Shown here in pieces: positions 30,588 through 40,500 of a stretch of DNA of 64,000 nucleotides. Within the stretch, counting starts at the first letter, position 1; every line of letters begins with the position of its first letter. Made by a program: the position numbers and the translations under genes. The stretch is taken from positions 17,229-81,228 of the forward strand of contig NW_026083004.1 of NCBI RefSeq assembly GCF_020184175.1. The letters are read 5' to 3'. This stretch comes from Aphis gossypii (Eukaryota > Arthropoda > Insecta > Hemiptera > Aphididae). The notes beneath the pieces are model-generated. The model was not told where the DNA came from. It made no database searches and saw only the letters and a list, made by a program, of their open reading frames with translations.

Positions 30588-31030
30588 TGTAGTAAACCGA
30601 CGTTTTTAGTATAAAAACGTAGTTCCGAAGTCCAGTGGCCTATAACCATATCACGCCACCGAGTCGGACCACTAATGCCGTTTCCTGATTGGATTAGACA
30701 CATCACGCCACTTCATAGACGTAGATCATCCGATTCTCCATCACGGCATGTACCATATAAATATGAGTCCTCATCATAGATTTAATTAGAGTTAGTTAGA
30801 GTTAGCTAAGAGTCGGTTAGACCAAGTTAGTGTTGTCACTTGCTCTCCGGTAGCTAAGTACTTGTGCTTACGCTAACGAAAGCCTTTTCATTATTGTTTT
30901 ATAAGTTAATAAAAGTATCAATTGTCTTGTTAATTTATTGTTAACTTATATATACCTCAACTCTCCAACCTACGACGGAACGTGCATTCGTCGTAAAAGA
31001 AGCGTGCAGTAACTATCACTGGTTACTACA
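30588..31030 (+). mobile_element. Solo LTR with CTAC target duplication
   Basis: 443-bp unit beginning TGTAGTAAACC and ending GGTTACTACA (perfect short inverted ends TGTAGTAA/TTACTACA). It is flanked on both sides by CTAC (30584-30587 and 31031-31034), a 4-bp retroviral-type TSD. Internal promoter-like CCATATAAATA (about 30750) and polyadenylation-like AATAAAAG (about 30908) signals are in the expected order for a plus-strand LTR. No internal coding region remains, so it arose by LTR-LTR recombination. Confidence 0.85.
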
Positions 31031-31263
31031 CTACTAACAGCTTTCCGAGTTTCATTTGAATCCTTAAAATAAATGAACAAAACATAACTATATAAATAAA
31101 TTTAACCTTTTAAAGATAAAAGAATAAATGAGCTGAATCTATAAAAAATGAAGTTAATATAATAAAGATTGTTATTACTACTAATTTAATAGTTTATATA
31201 TATTTATTATTATAGTTATAAATAATCATACAAATATCAGTGCAAACTTAGTATACCAAATAC

Positions 31264-31582
31264 CTTAGATTGGTCTATAATGACACTAGAAGCAATATCT
31301 TCAAGAACTGTGTCCTTTTCAATCCTTTAATTAAATTAACAAAACATAACTATACAAATAAATTTAACCTTTATAAACAAAAATTAAATGAATAAAATGT
31401 ATCTTTATACTATTCTTAACCCACCTTCAGTACATTGGACGGTTGATTTGGAACCAACTCTTGTGACATTTGGTAACATAAATCCACAGTAGCAACCTTG
31501 CAAACATTCTGTTTAACTGAATTATTATTAGTCATCTTTGATATCACAGATTCTGAAGACATATTGGCTCTAGCTTTTAAAG
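31264..31582 (-). CDS. Two candidate exons of an unidentified gene fragment
   Basis: Minus-strand exon at about 31423-31582 (acceptor TTTAAAAG, donor AAG|GTGGGT) encodes MSSESVISKMTNNNS and LCYQMSQELVPNQPS. A second exon at about 31266-31327 (acceptor TTAAAG, donor AAG|GTATTT) encodes IEKDTVLEDIASSVIIDQS. Both have flanking splice signals and AT-rich introns, but no domain is recognisable and both are short. Possibly the end of a transposase-type gene. Confidence 0.3.
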
Positions 31583-32029
31583 AAGCAGAAATTAAAATGC
31601 AGACAATGTTCCAATTGTTCACAATAATGGTAATGATAATTGCAACTTGAACATCCATTCAATCATTGATGTGGATCATCAAGAATTATCAGTAAATTAT
31701 ATTATTTATTATTTTTTTATTAATTTAATTTTATAAATATTGTCTGTGTAAGAAATTGGATATATGCCTAGGTATATTAAATAATTATTATTGTTTATTA
31801 TCTGTAAGTTACAACTTACAAAATACAACATATACCTAAATATATTTTTGTTTAGTTAATTCAAATAGAGTACCTACTTAATTTAAAATACAGTACCTAT
31901 AATACTTGTTTATACAAATAATAAATTATTTCACCAATAGATTTTGAATTCAACTACCTATGTATTATTTGTTTGCATAATAATTAGTAATAATGTACCT
32001 ATTTATATTTTTACAGCACAATAATGAAA

Positions 32030-32395
32030 ATCTTACAGATGGGTCTGATACTTTAACAATAGATTTAAATGTTTCTGATAGACTTTTAAGTACCTAATAC
32101 ATTAATTGACCAAAATATTGAAGATAATGATAATACACGACAAGAATTTTTGGTAATAAAACAATTAGTAAACAAATACATTATGTATAACAATTGTGAT
32201 TTATTTACATATTTAATTACAATGCATATTTTTAAAATATGTTAATAGGACGATAGTGATCTTGCAGATGATACCATCAAATATAATTTATTAAGTAACT
32301 GCAAAGTAACAACTGTGAAGAGTGTACTACTTCTTCTTGCATTCGCGTTGCGTCACAAATTGACAAACAGAGCACTAGGAGATTTAATTAATTAA
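32030..32395 (+). pseudogene. CACTA/EnSpm-like transposase 5' exon fragments
   Basis: Two exon-like segments: TTTACAG acceptor then HNNENLTDGSDTLTIDLN (from 32019, with one frame change before LIDQNIEDNDNTRQEF and a GTAATA donor), and TTAATAG acceptor then DDSDLADDTIKYN and VLLLLAFALRHKLTNRALGD (32252-32395). The Leu-rich RHKLTN.AL.DL segment resembles the N-terminal region of the insect CACTA-like transposase family seen at 46174-48290. No catalytic part follows. Confidence 0.35.
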
Positions 32396-32454
32396 TGCTA
32401 ATTAATACTAGTTCACTATAAATTGTGAATAGTTAATAAGTCAATTACTAGTTA

Positions 32455-32640
32455 TGAGTAGTTTACGACTAGCTAACTATTAACCACTTAGTAGTTAATT
32501 ATTTTCGTTTAGTAATAACTATACAAAAATATTCATTTTCAGTAGTAAACTACTAGCTAACTACTGACCACTTAGTAGTTAACTATTTGCGTTTAGTAAT
32601 AACTATACAAGAACTATTCATTTTGAGTAGTTAACTACTG
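32455..32640. repeat. Tandem repeat, about 86-bp unit
   Basis: Two adjacent copies (about 32455-32540 and 32541-32626) share CTTAGTAGTTAA and CGTTTAGTAATAACTATACA, and a third partial copy follows. The sequence is rich in AGTAGTTAACTACT palindromes. Confidence 0.65.
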
Positions 32641-32689
32641 AATTTAAGTAGTTAACTATTGATCTGTAATAGTTATTTTTCCTAAGGGG

Positions 32690-33330
32690 GGCTAACTTGC
32701 AACACCGAAAAATGCACTTTCGGATCGACCGAAATCGCATTTCTCGGACACCTAGTTAACACCGACTGTACAGACAAACAACCGGAAAACTAGAGTGCAT
32801 CATGCAATTTCCCCCACCCACTAAAATAAGGGACCTACGGAAGTTCCTGGGCGTCAGCAACTGGTACAGCCAGTTTGTAGACAACTACGAGGGCACCATA
32901 GCACCCATAACGAATAGGTTCAAACCGGGAACTAAATGGTCGTGGACCGAAAGAACAGGCGGCATTTATTAAAATAAAACACACATTGTACGATTCGCCG
33001 AAACTGTTGACACCAGATTACGGAAAACCGTTCTGCCAACAAACCGATGCTAGCAAAATAAGAGCAGGTGCCGTTCTTTTCCAACTGGGTAACAGACCGG
33101 AGGAAAGACGGATAATCGCCTACGAGAGCAAAAAGTTTAGTGACACGCAGACTAGGTAGGCCGCGGTAGAACGCGATTGCCTCGCGATAATCTGGGCGAT
33201 CGACAAGTTTAGACCATACTTAGAAGCCCGCCACTTTGACCTATTCACCGACAACTCGACCCTTACATGGCTAAATAGTGCCAAAAATACCAATTCCAAG
33301 TTAACCAGATGGGCACTATGACACGGTACG
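32690..33330 (+). pseudogene. Ty3/gypsy RT C-terminus and RNase H, degenerate
   Basis: GC-richer fragment with CTFGSTEIAFLGHLVN, RDLRKFLGVSNWYSQFV (connection domain), then QTDASKIRAGAVLFQLGNR, AAVERDCLAIIWAIDKFR and FDLFTDNSTLTWLNS (RNase H). At least one stop (TAG about 33157) and a frame change near 32960 interrupt it. It supplies exactly the domains missing from the neighbouring copy at 35319-36116, suggesting both derive from one element family. Confidence 0.75.
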
Positions 33331-33837
33331 CAACGGCTGCCAGTACAAAGTACAGGCACCGCAGCGACCGGTCTACAACTTTATCAACCATCACCACGGG
33401 TGACGACGACGCGACATCGTCGACTCTCCCTCCACGCCGTAAAAGGTTAGGCGGAACGGGAAGACAAGTCGGGCCGGACGAGTGCCGGCCGTCGGCGATC
33501 GGCCTCTTTTGCAAAGCCCGTGACCCGGACAACATCGTTCTGCACGATTTTTTTTTTGTTCCGACCTATTGTCATCGCTCGACACTACAACCACGTTTTT
33601 CAACGGCTACATTTTCGTGTGTAAACACAGTTTTTTTTTGTTTGATTGTTTTTTTTGTTTTTATTTCACACTTGTGATTGCTATACGCCCTGTGCGTATA
33701 ATAAATTCTACCACGCGTAGAATCCACCACGACGTTGTGTTTCGTGTTTGTTGGATTTGGGTTACCTTCATTCTTTAATCACATCGCTCGTCGCGACCGA
33801 CCTGCGCCGCTACTACCATCATCAGGTCGTGTCAAAT

Positions 33838-33855
33838 TGGCTCCCCGATGAGGAA
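33838..33855 (+). promoter_or_regulatory. Candidate primer-binding site of relic gypsy element
   Basis: TGGCTCCCCGATGAGG follows an LTR-like stretch containing an AATAAATTC polyadenylation signal (about 33698), as expected for LTR U5/PBS. A possible leader donor AAG|GTAAGAG lies near 33890. No second LTR was found. Confidence 0.45.
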
Positions 33856-34029
33856 TCTTCCCAGTCAATCGTCAGCAAGACTTCAGAAAGGTAAGAGTTT
33901 TCTTTTCACGCTGACACATACCTCGGGTAAATTGCTTACATTATATTAGTATTAAGATATTTTAGCCAGAAGTGTGTTTTTCCGGTTAGCTAGGATTCCC
34001 AAGTTAATGATTACGTAAAAAGTATTATA

Positions 34030-34400
34030 GTACGTACAGGGAATTCCGCGCGACCGAGAATAACTTGGTAGGTATTATCGCTGGCCTAGCACACGACACG
34101 TTTCGTACGCACCTCCGTTTGCACCGACCACAAACGTTCAGCGAGCTGAGACGCATCGCAGGCGTGTTGGATCCGGCAACGGACAGCACCAACCCGCCCA
34201 CACAACGCTGGACGCCAAAGCCCAAAAAGGGGCCGGACACCCCGCAAATACAACCCCCGGTCAAAAAAAAATTTTTTGGCAAATCATCTGATGACCAGCC
34301 ACCGGGGCCGTGTAAGTTCTGCGGGGAACTCCATTGGCACAGTAAGTGCCCACACCGTCCGTCCGGGTCGGGAAAAGGCGAGGGAGTCGACGGAGACTAG
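34030..34400 (+). pseudogene. Relic gypsy Gag fragment with zinc knuckle
   Basis: Frame giving EFRATENNLVGIIAGL, THLRLHRPQTFSELRRIA (C-terminal capsid-like), a Pro/Lys linker, and a single CCHC knuckle CKFCGELHWHSKCP. The ATG at 34065 lies inside the domain, so the N-terminal part of Gag is missing; AT-rich foreign-looking sequence (33960-34020) sits at the break. DNA is GC-richer and uses different codons from the 20-30 kb element, so it belongs to another lineage. Confidence 0.7.
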
Positions 34401-34848
34401 TCCCTCCCATCGACTCACCACCTCCCCCCACGCATCAACACAAATGATCGGTAGTACACACGGAAAAAATAACCGTAATCGAAAAGCGTGTAGTACGGAG
34501 TTTCTACACACGGAACAGCCTACTACGAAAATTTTTTCCGTTACAACACCTATCGACACCCATTCACAGACCCCCAACCTACACCACCCCACCATCGAAC
34601 ACACTCACCTCACTGGTGACATGTGTTTGCAACAGCAACCGGCTTATGGGATAGCCGCAGGTGTAGGGACAAAGGCAACAGAGACACGGGTGATCACCTA
34701 CACAGGTGACGGGGACGCGAACACACACACCGCGTATACTCCCGCATTAGGTCAGTCTACGCACGTAAAACCACAGGCGGGTACAGAGGCAATCGATAGG
34801 GTCAGTGTGATCATGGCGGTTAACGCCGACGATTAAACAGCTCCTGTC

Positions 34849-35331
34849 GTGGTTCAGAACCAATTGCTCCGCTCGGCCAATGGTAATACGACTAATAACG
34901 GTACACGAACACGCCCGGACAGAATTCCGACCCCGGCGGTCGAACTCGAATTCCCGTCAGGCTTCGTAACAGCCCTATTAGACTCGCAGGCGCAAAAATC
35001 GTACGTAAACCCGATAATGGCCCGCAAATACGGCAAATCACCCCCCTACGGACCAACAGACAAAGTCCGGATGGCGGACGGTCACACTGCGACAACCAGT
35101 GGCACCACCTCATTCGAAGCTAGAATAGGAGCACTCGAGATACAATTCGAAGCAACTGTTCTAGACAATTTGTATTGCGACGCGTTACTAGGACACGACT
35201 TCCTTGTCAACAATGAAGTCTCTTGGGATTACGCCGCGTGTACAATACATATGGGTAGGCAAATTCGTACGTCGGCATGCTGGAAAGGAAAGGTTAAACC
35301 ACCTTCCACTACCCCGACTTGTCACAATTAG
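34849..35331 (+). pseudogene. Relic gypsy protease region
   Basis: Frame with VELEFPSGFVTALLDSQAQKSYV, GHTATTSGTTSFEARIG and YCDALLGHDFL, the order of a retropepsin-like protease (flap region and LLG.DF terminal motif). The catalytic triad position reads DSQ rather than D[ST]G, so activity is doubtful. Overlaps the reverse transcriptase frame by a few bases at 35319. Confidence 0.65.
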
Positions 35332-36116
35332 AATTTAGAAACGACACCGAAACTCGCGCGAAACTCACCAAAATATTAAATAAATATGCGGAAGCATTCA
35401 GTGAAAAAGTAGGACGTACCAAATTAATTGAACACGAAATTTTGCTCAAAAACCCATCACCTATCGCGCTAAAACCATACCCTTATCCTCAGCAAAAACA
35501 AACTGCAATCGACGATATGGTGCGCGATATGGAAACTCAGGGCCTCGTAGAACCAAGCACCTCACCGTGGGCTGCACCAGTAGTATTGGCAAAGAAAAAA
35601 GACGGAACATTTCGTTTCTGTGTCGACTACAGGCGGCTTAACGACGTGACAGAATCCGACGCGTACCCCATGCCAGATCTTAATAAAATGATTAGGCAGA
35701 TGCGGGGCGCGAAAATTTTCAGCATTTTCGACCTGAGGTCGGGTTACTGGCAAGTGCCACTACACGAAGATGCACAAAAATACACGGCTTTCCGAACACG
35801 TAGAGGTCTTTTCCAGTTCCGAGTCCTCCCTTTCGGTCTGAAAAATAGTCCTATGACTTTCGTGAGACTCATGAACGAGGTCATGAGGGGTTACCAGGAT
35901 GATTTCGTACAAGTTTACCTACACACCCGTCGTGATACCGAAAACCAAAATACAGCACGTAATTTGGAGGTGTCACGATCACGTCTTATCCAACCACCCG
36001 GGTTGGAAAGAGACGTACCGGGCGGTTCGACAACGGTACTATTGGAAAGGTCAAAAGAACGACGTCAGGTCATATGTCGGTGCGTGCCACGTTTGCGCGT
36101 GAACGAAACCACTTAA
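35319..36116 (+). pseudogene. Relic gypsy reverse transcriptase, internally deleted
   Basis: RT fingers and palm: STSPWAAPVVLAKKKDGTFRFC, DYRRLND, FSIFDLRSGYWQVPLH, LFQFRVLPFGLKNSP. The frame runs through DDFVQVYL (about 35915), but the YxDD catalytic motif, thumb, RNase H and connector are gone. In the next frame it switches directly to the integrase zinc finger (HDHVLSNHPGWKETYR, YYWKGQKNDVRSYVGACHVC; 35930-36102). The junction lies at about 35918-35925. Confidence 0.8.
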
Positions 36117-36883
36117 CTCGCGTCCAAACGATCCGATACAACCTAGAACTCCCCGACAACCGTGGGAAGTTATCAGTATTGATCTGATGGGACCATACCC
36201 ACGTTCCGGTAAGGGAAAATCATACATACTGGTAGCAACCAACTGTTTTAGTAGGTGGACCGAGGCTAAATAATAATCGAAACACTAGAACGCGAGTTCT
36301 TCTCACGTTTCGGTTACCCGCGCGTTGGACAACTCCGATTTACCATCCGAGGTCCAACCCAGTCGAAAGCCAAAATCAAGATTTGAAAAAAGGGTTGCGC
36401 GCCCAGCTGGTTGATGGCAACCACAAATCTTGGGACACAAAACTACCCGCAATTCTATTTTCGATACGGAACAGGTGTAACGAACAGACATGCTACTTAC
36501 CCGCGGTCCTCGTTCTCGGTAGGGAATGTAAAAGACCCGGAGATTGGGCGCTGTCAAATTCAACACCGGTCAGTATTGGGAGATCGCAGAAAGTGAGGGT
36601 AGTGCGTGAGCAACAAGTTTTGGGCAAGAAGGTAGGGGTACAACCGAGTGCGAACACCGTGACACCGGTGAAGTTCGGCAAGGGCGATGTAGTATACTAC
36701 AAAGCACACCACCTATCAAAGGCACACAAAGATTTCCACGCCGGATTCTCACCAAAGTGGTGGGGACCGGTAAGGCTGGAGAGGCAGGTCGGGAAAGATG
36801 TTTTCCTCGCCGACCAACAGCCACCGCGGAAAATACATGTGTCCTGCCTAAAACGCGCATCGCATAACGAGATTGCCAAATAA
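36103..36883 (+). pseudogene. Relic gypsy integrase core and C-terminus
   Basis: Degenerate integrase continuing from the zinc finger: QTIRYNLELPDNRG and WEVISIDLMGPYPRSGKGKS in alternating frames (36120-36240), then an open frame from 36383 with KKGLRAQLVDGNHKSWDTKL and RNRCNEQTCYLPAVLVLGRE, and a C-terminal FSPKWWGPVRLERQVGKDVF, ending KIHVSCLKRA. The segment around the second aspartate and glutamate is deleted. Stop at 36881-36883. Confidence 0.7.
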
Positions 36884-36894
36884 CACAATACACG

Positions 36895-37590
36895 CTAAAA
36901 TTTTATTATATGTATACATGTGTCCCAGGTAGCAAAATAATAGTATTATAACATTATAATAAAGTTACAAATGTAATAAATAATATTACTCAATAACTAT
37001 TAATTGAATATAAATACATTACAATAATATAATTGTATTATTATTTGGCAGGTTTGAAAATATTATAATAACATTTGAAATATATCATTTTTATAATGAT
37101 ATGAAAAAAATCATATTTTTAAATTTCAAATATAATATTTTTATAAAGATATAACAAAAAACAATATATATATATTTTTTAATATTATTATATTATTATT
37201 CTTCTGACAAATATTTTAATAAATCCCAAAATAAATACTGTTCTTCATAATTTTATAATTATTTTCTTCATATTTGTATTAGTACAATATATATTTTGTT
37301 GATAATTTATAATTACTAATTTTACATTACCTATATAGGTGATTACCTTCAATGAAACTTTTATTAATAGAATTATTTTATTTGTTGTTTGAAGTGTCAA
37401 TTATATTAATATAGTATATCAATATTGATTATAATATCAGATATATTATATTTAAATATAGTATGCACACATCAATTCCCTATGTATTGTGGTATGTATT
37501 ATAATTATTGACTAATTTAGTATAAATAAATTCAACCAAATTTCAAATATTTTAACTGATATTTCCTTTAATTTTAGGTATTTCTTTAAT
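36895..37590. other. AT-rich spacer, no gene seen
   Basis: Highly A/T-rich with many TATAAT-like tracts and no ORF above about 40 codons. Lies between the gypsy relic and the 3' end of the DUF4806 gene. Confidence 0.5.
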
Positions 37591-37592
37591 TA

Positions 37593-40500
37593 TTATCTTT
37601 TAACAAATACATTTTTTAAACGTATAATATAAGTATATAACATAATTTTTTTACTGCCCTTAGTAAATTTATATAAAAAAAATAAAACAATAACAAATAT
37701 AATATTATTTTTTTTTCTGAATGCTGCTCCAGCTAAATATATTTTTATTGGCATTTCAATATCTGCATTTGTCACTTCTTGAAAGTTTCTAATTCTTCGT
37801 ATGGTTTCTAAAAAAATTCAATAAAGATTATTATTTTAATAGACTGACTTATTATAATATATGATATAATAATGCTATCAGAGAAGAAGATATTTAATAA
37901 AGGATAAACCACTAAAGGAAGTATAGGTGTATAAATATTGTATACAAAATTAACTTGTTTATCATATATATTATCATATAGGTGTACACAGTGGCATGGC
38001 AACATTTTTTACTAGGGGCGAATACATTTTTATGGTACCCACCCCCCACCACCACAGATTTATTATAGCCCCTCATATATTTTTTCACTACTATTTTCAA
38101 AAAAGTAATTTTTAATTATTATAATAAAGTAATTCTAAATAAAAGTTGTAATTTATTTTTATTTTAAGTTATAGCTCCATGCTATGGTAAAAACGTATAA
38201 AGTATATTTGGGACCAGTCTATTTTAAATGGAAAGTTACAAACATATAAATTAATTAATATTTCTTAAATTATTGATTGAGATATTGCGTGGTTTAAATA
38301 TTTAATAATCATGTTTAGCTAAATTAGTAAACAGATTGACAAGACTGAGTATTAACATCTTAACTTGAGTTAATTATTATCATTAATATGACCCACTTTT
38401 TAAAAAATATTATTTAACTTCAGATAATATAAGATCTAATTAAAATATACATATCATTACCAAATATAATAGCACATGAAGCTAATGAAGAAAATATTTT
38501 TTTTTTCTTCTGACCAACATAACTGAATATTTGTAAAAATTCATCATCAAAAATTGTTCTCATCATTTGTCGTACTGTAGAAGTTAAAGATTGTTTTGCT
38601 AATCTTTTAAGCCCATTAACCTGAAATAATAAAATTAATATTTAAATATTTATTTATAGCTGATTTAATATCATTTTTATTTAATATAATATGTATTTAT
38701 TTTAAAACAAACTAAAGGAAAATCATATAACACTTTATACGAGAAATATTAAGTGTCAATGTTCAAATTTATCTTTTTAAAATCTATTTATTAAATAGTA
38801 CTTACAGCATTTAATCTGAAAGACTTATTTAATAATTTTTCTTCAAAATTATTAAGTTCGTCCTCATTATGAAGTGGTAGTAGCAAACAATAATCATTAT
38901 CGTCATTACTGTTTGTATTTTCATGACTACTATTAGAAATGCTACCCATATTCATAATAGTTTCTGTTAAACTGTTGTCCATTCGTGCTTGATTATGACT
39001 AATGTTTTCAACATCATACTTAATTTTCATAACTACACTTAAGATTTTTTTCAATGTTTCTATGTCATAAAAAATAAACAATGAAACAGTTTTTCACAAA
39101 TATTATAAGAATAAGAGAAACCAATATAATCATTACCATCAGAATTTGATTCAGTAGCTTTAATAGTTGGTTTGTTTTTATCAGCTATAGTACCATGAAA
39201 TGAAGATGTTCCTGTAGAATAACAGTGATTACATTATTTTTTTTTTTTTTTTTTTTTTTTTATTAAAATAGAAAAAAATATACAATCTGTATAACATAAT
39301 ACAATAAGTAATTTAGATAACATTTTTACCAGTCTGGACGGCTTGAGGGAAGGGAGAGTCCATTGACACTACTTCCAATATGAACTTAACAAATTAAATT
39401 TTTATTGTACATAATAAATGTATTTAATATAATTTTGATTTAATTAGGTTAGAAGATCACGTGGCCATTTTCGTTTTAGACGACGGGGAGGGTTGTCAGG
39501 TAGAGTTTTAGATGCTAGCTTGGCGACTAGAGGATTAGGATGATTTAGGAAATTTTTGTGGAAGTTATTATAGTTGTACAAAGCTAGTGTAGATATCGTT
39601 GGAACGTTGAGATCATGGTGTAGGGATCTGTTACTTACATACTATGGGGCGTTTGTGAGGAGACGAAGATTTATGGATTGGAAAGCTTGGAATATTTTCA
39701 GGTTAGACGTTTTTGTAGAGCCCCATAGTTGGATGCCATACGTCATTGCCGGGCGTATCAATTGTTTATAAATTAACATTTTGTTTTCAAGTGAGATTTT
39801 AGAGCGGAGTAGTTGTCTTAGCTTGTGCAGACGGAGATTTAAGGATTTTCGTTTTGATTTTATATGCGTTGCCCAGGTCAGTCTTTTATCTAGATGGAGA
39901 CCAAGGTACTTGACTGATGTGCCCATAGGGATTATTTTGTCATTGAGATAAACGGGGGAATATTTTTTGGGCTGAGGGTAAAGGTAATATGAGTGGATTT
40001 GCTTTCATTTATTTTTATTCTCCATAAGTTAAACCAGTTTTGCAAGTTAGTTAGGTGGTGTTGGAGGTTATTGATGGCAGAGTCTAAGTTAGGACTGGAT
40101 GAGATTATTGCAGTATCGTCTGCAAAAGTAGCTAAGTTGGTGTTATTTGATTGAGGTAGATCAGCTGTATATATATTGAACAATGTAGGTGCGAGAATGC
40201 TGCCTGGGGGACGCCTGCTCTTATAGGATGATTATTAGAATACTCTTCCTCACATCGTACTACGAAGGAGCGGTTTGTGAGGAAAGATTTTAAGGTGAGG
40301 TATAGTGGAGTGGGTAGAAAAAGAAGTTTATGAAGAAGGCCTTCGTGCCAGACACGATCAAACGCCTGAGCAACGTCGAGAAAAACCCCTGAACAAAAGT
40401 TTTTTTGCTCAAGGGAAGAAGCAATGTTGTCAACTATTCTGTGGATTTGATGGAGCGAAGAGTGATTGCTTCTAAAACTGAATTGAGCGTTTGGAATAAT

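Noticed and set aside
34276..34836. 186-codon ATG frame overlapping the relic gag
   Set aside because: In a different frame from the zinc knuckle; low-complexity Thr/His/Gly content and no motif. It may cover a gag-protease linker but cannot be supported as a gene.
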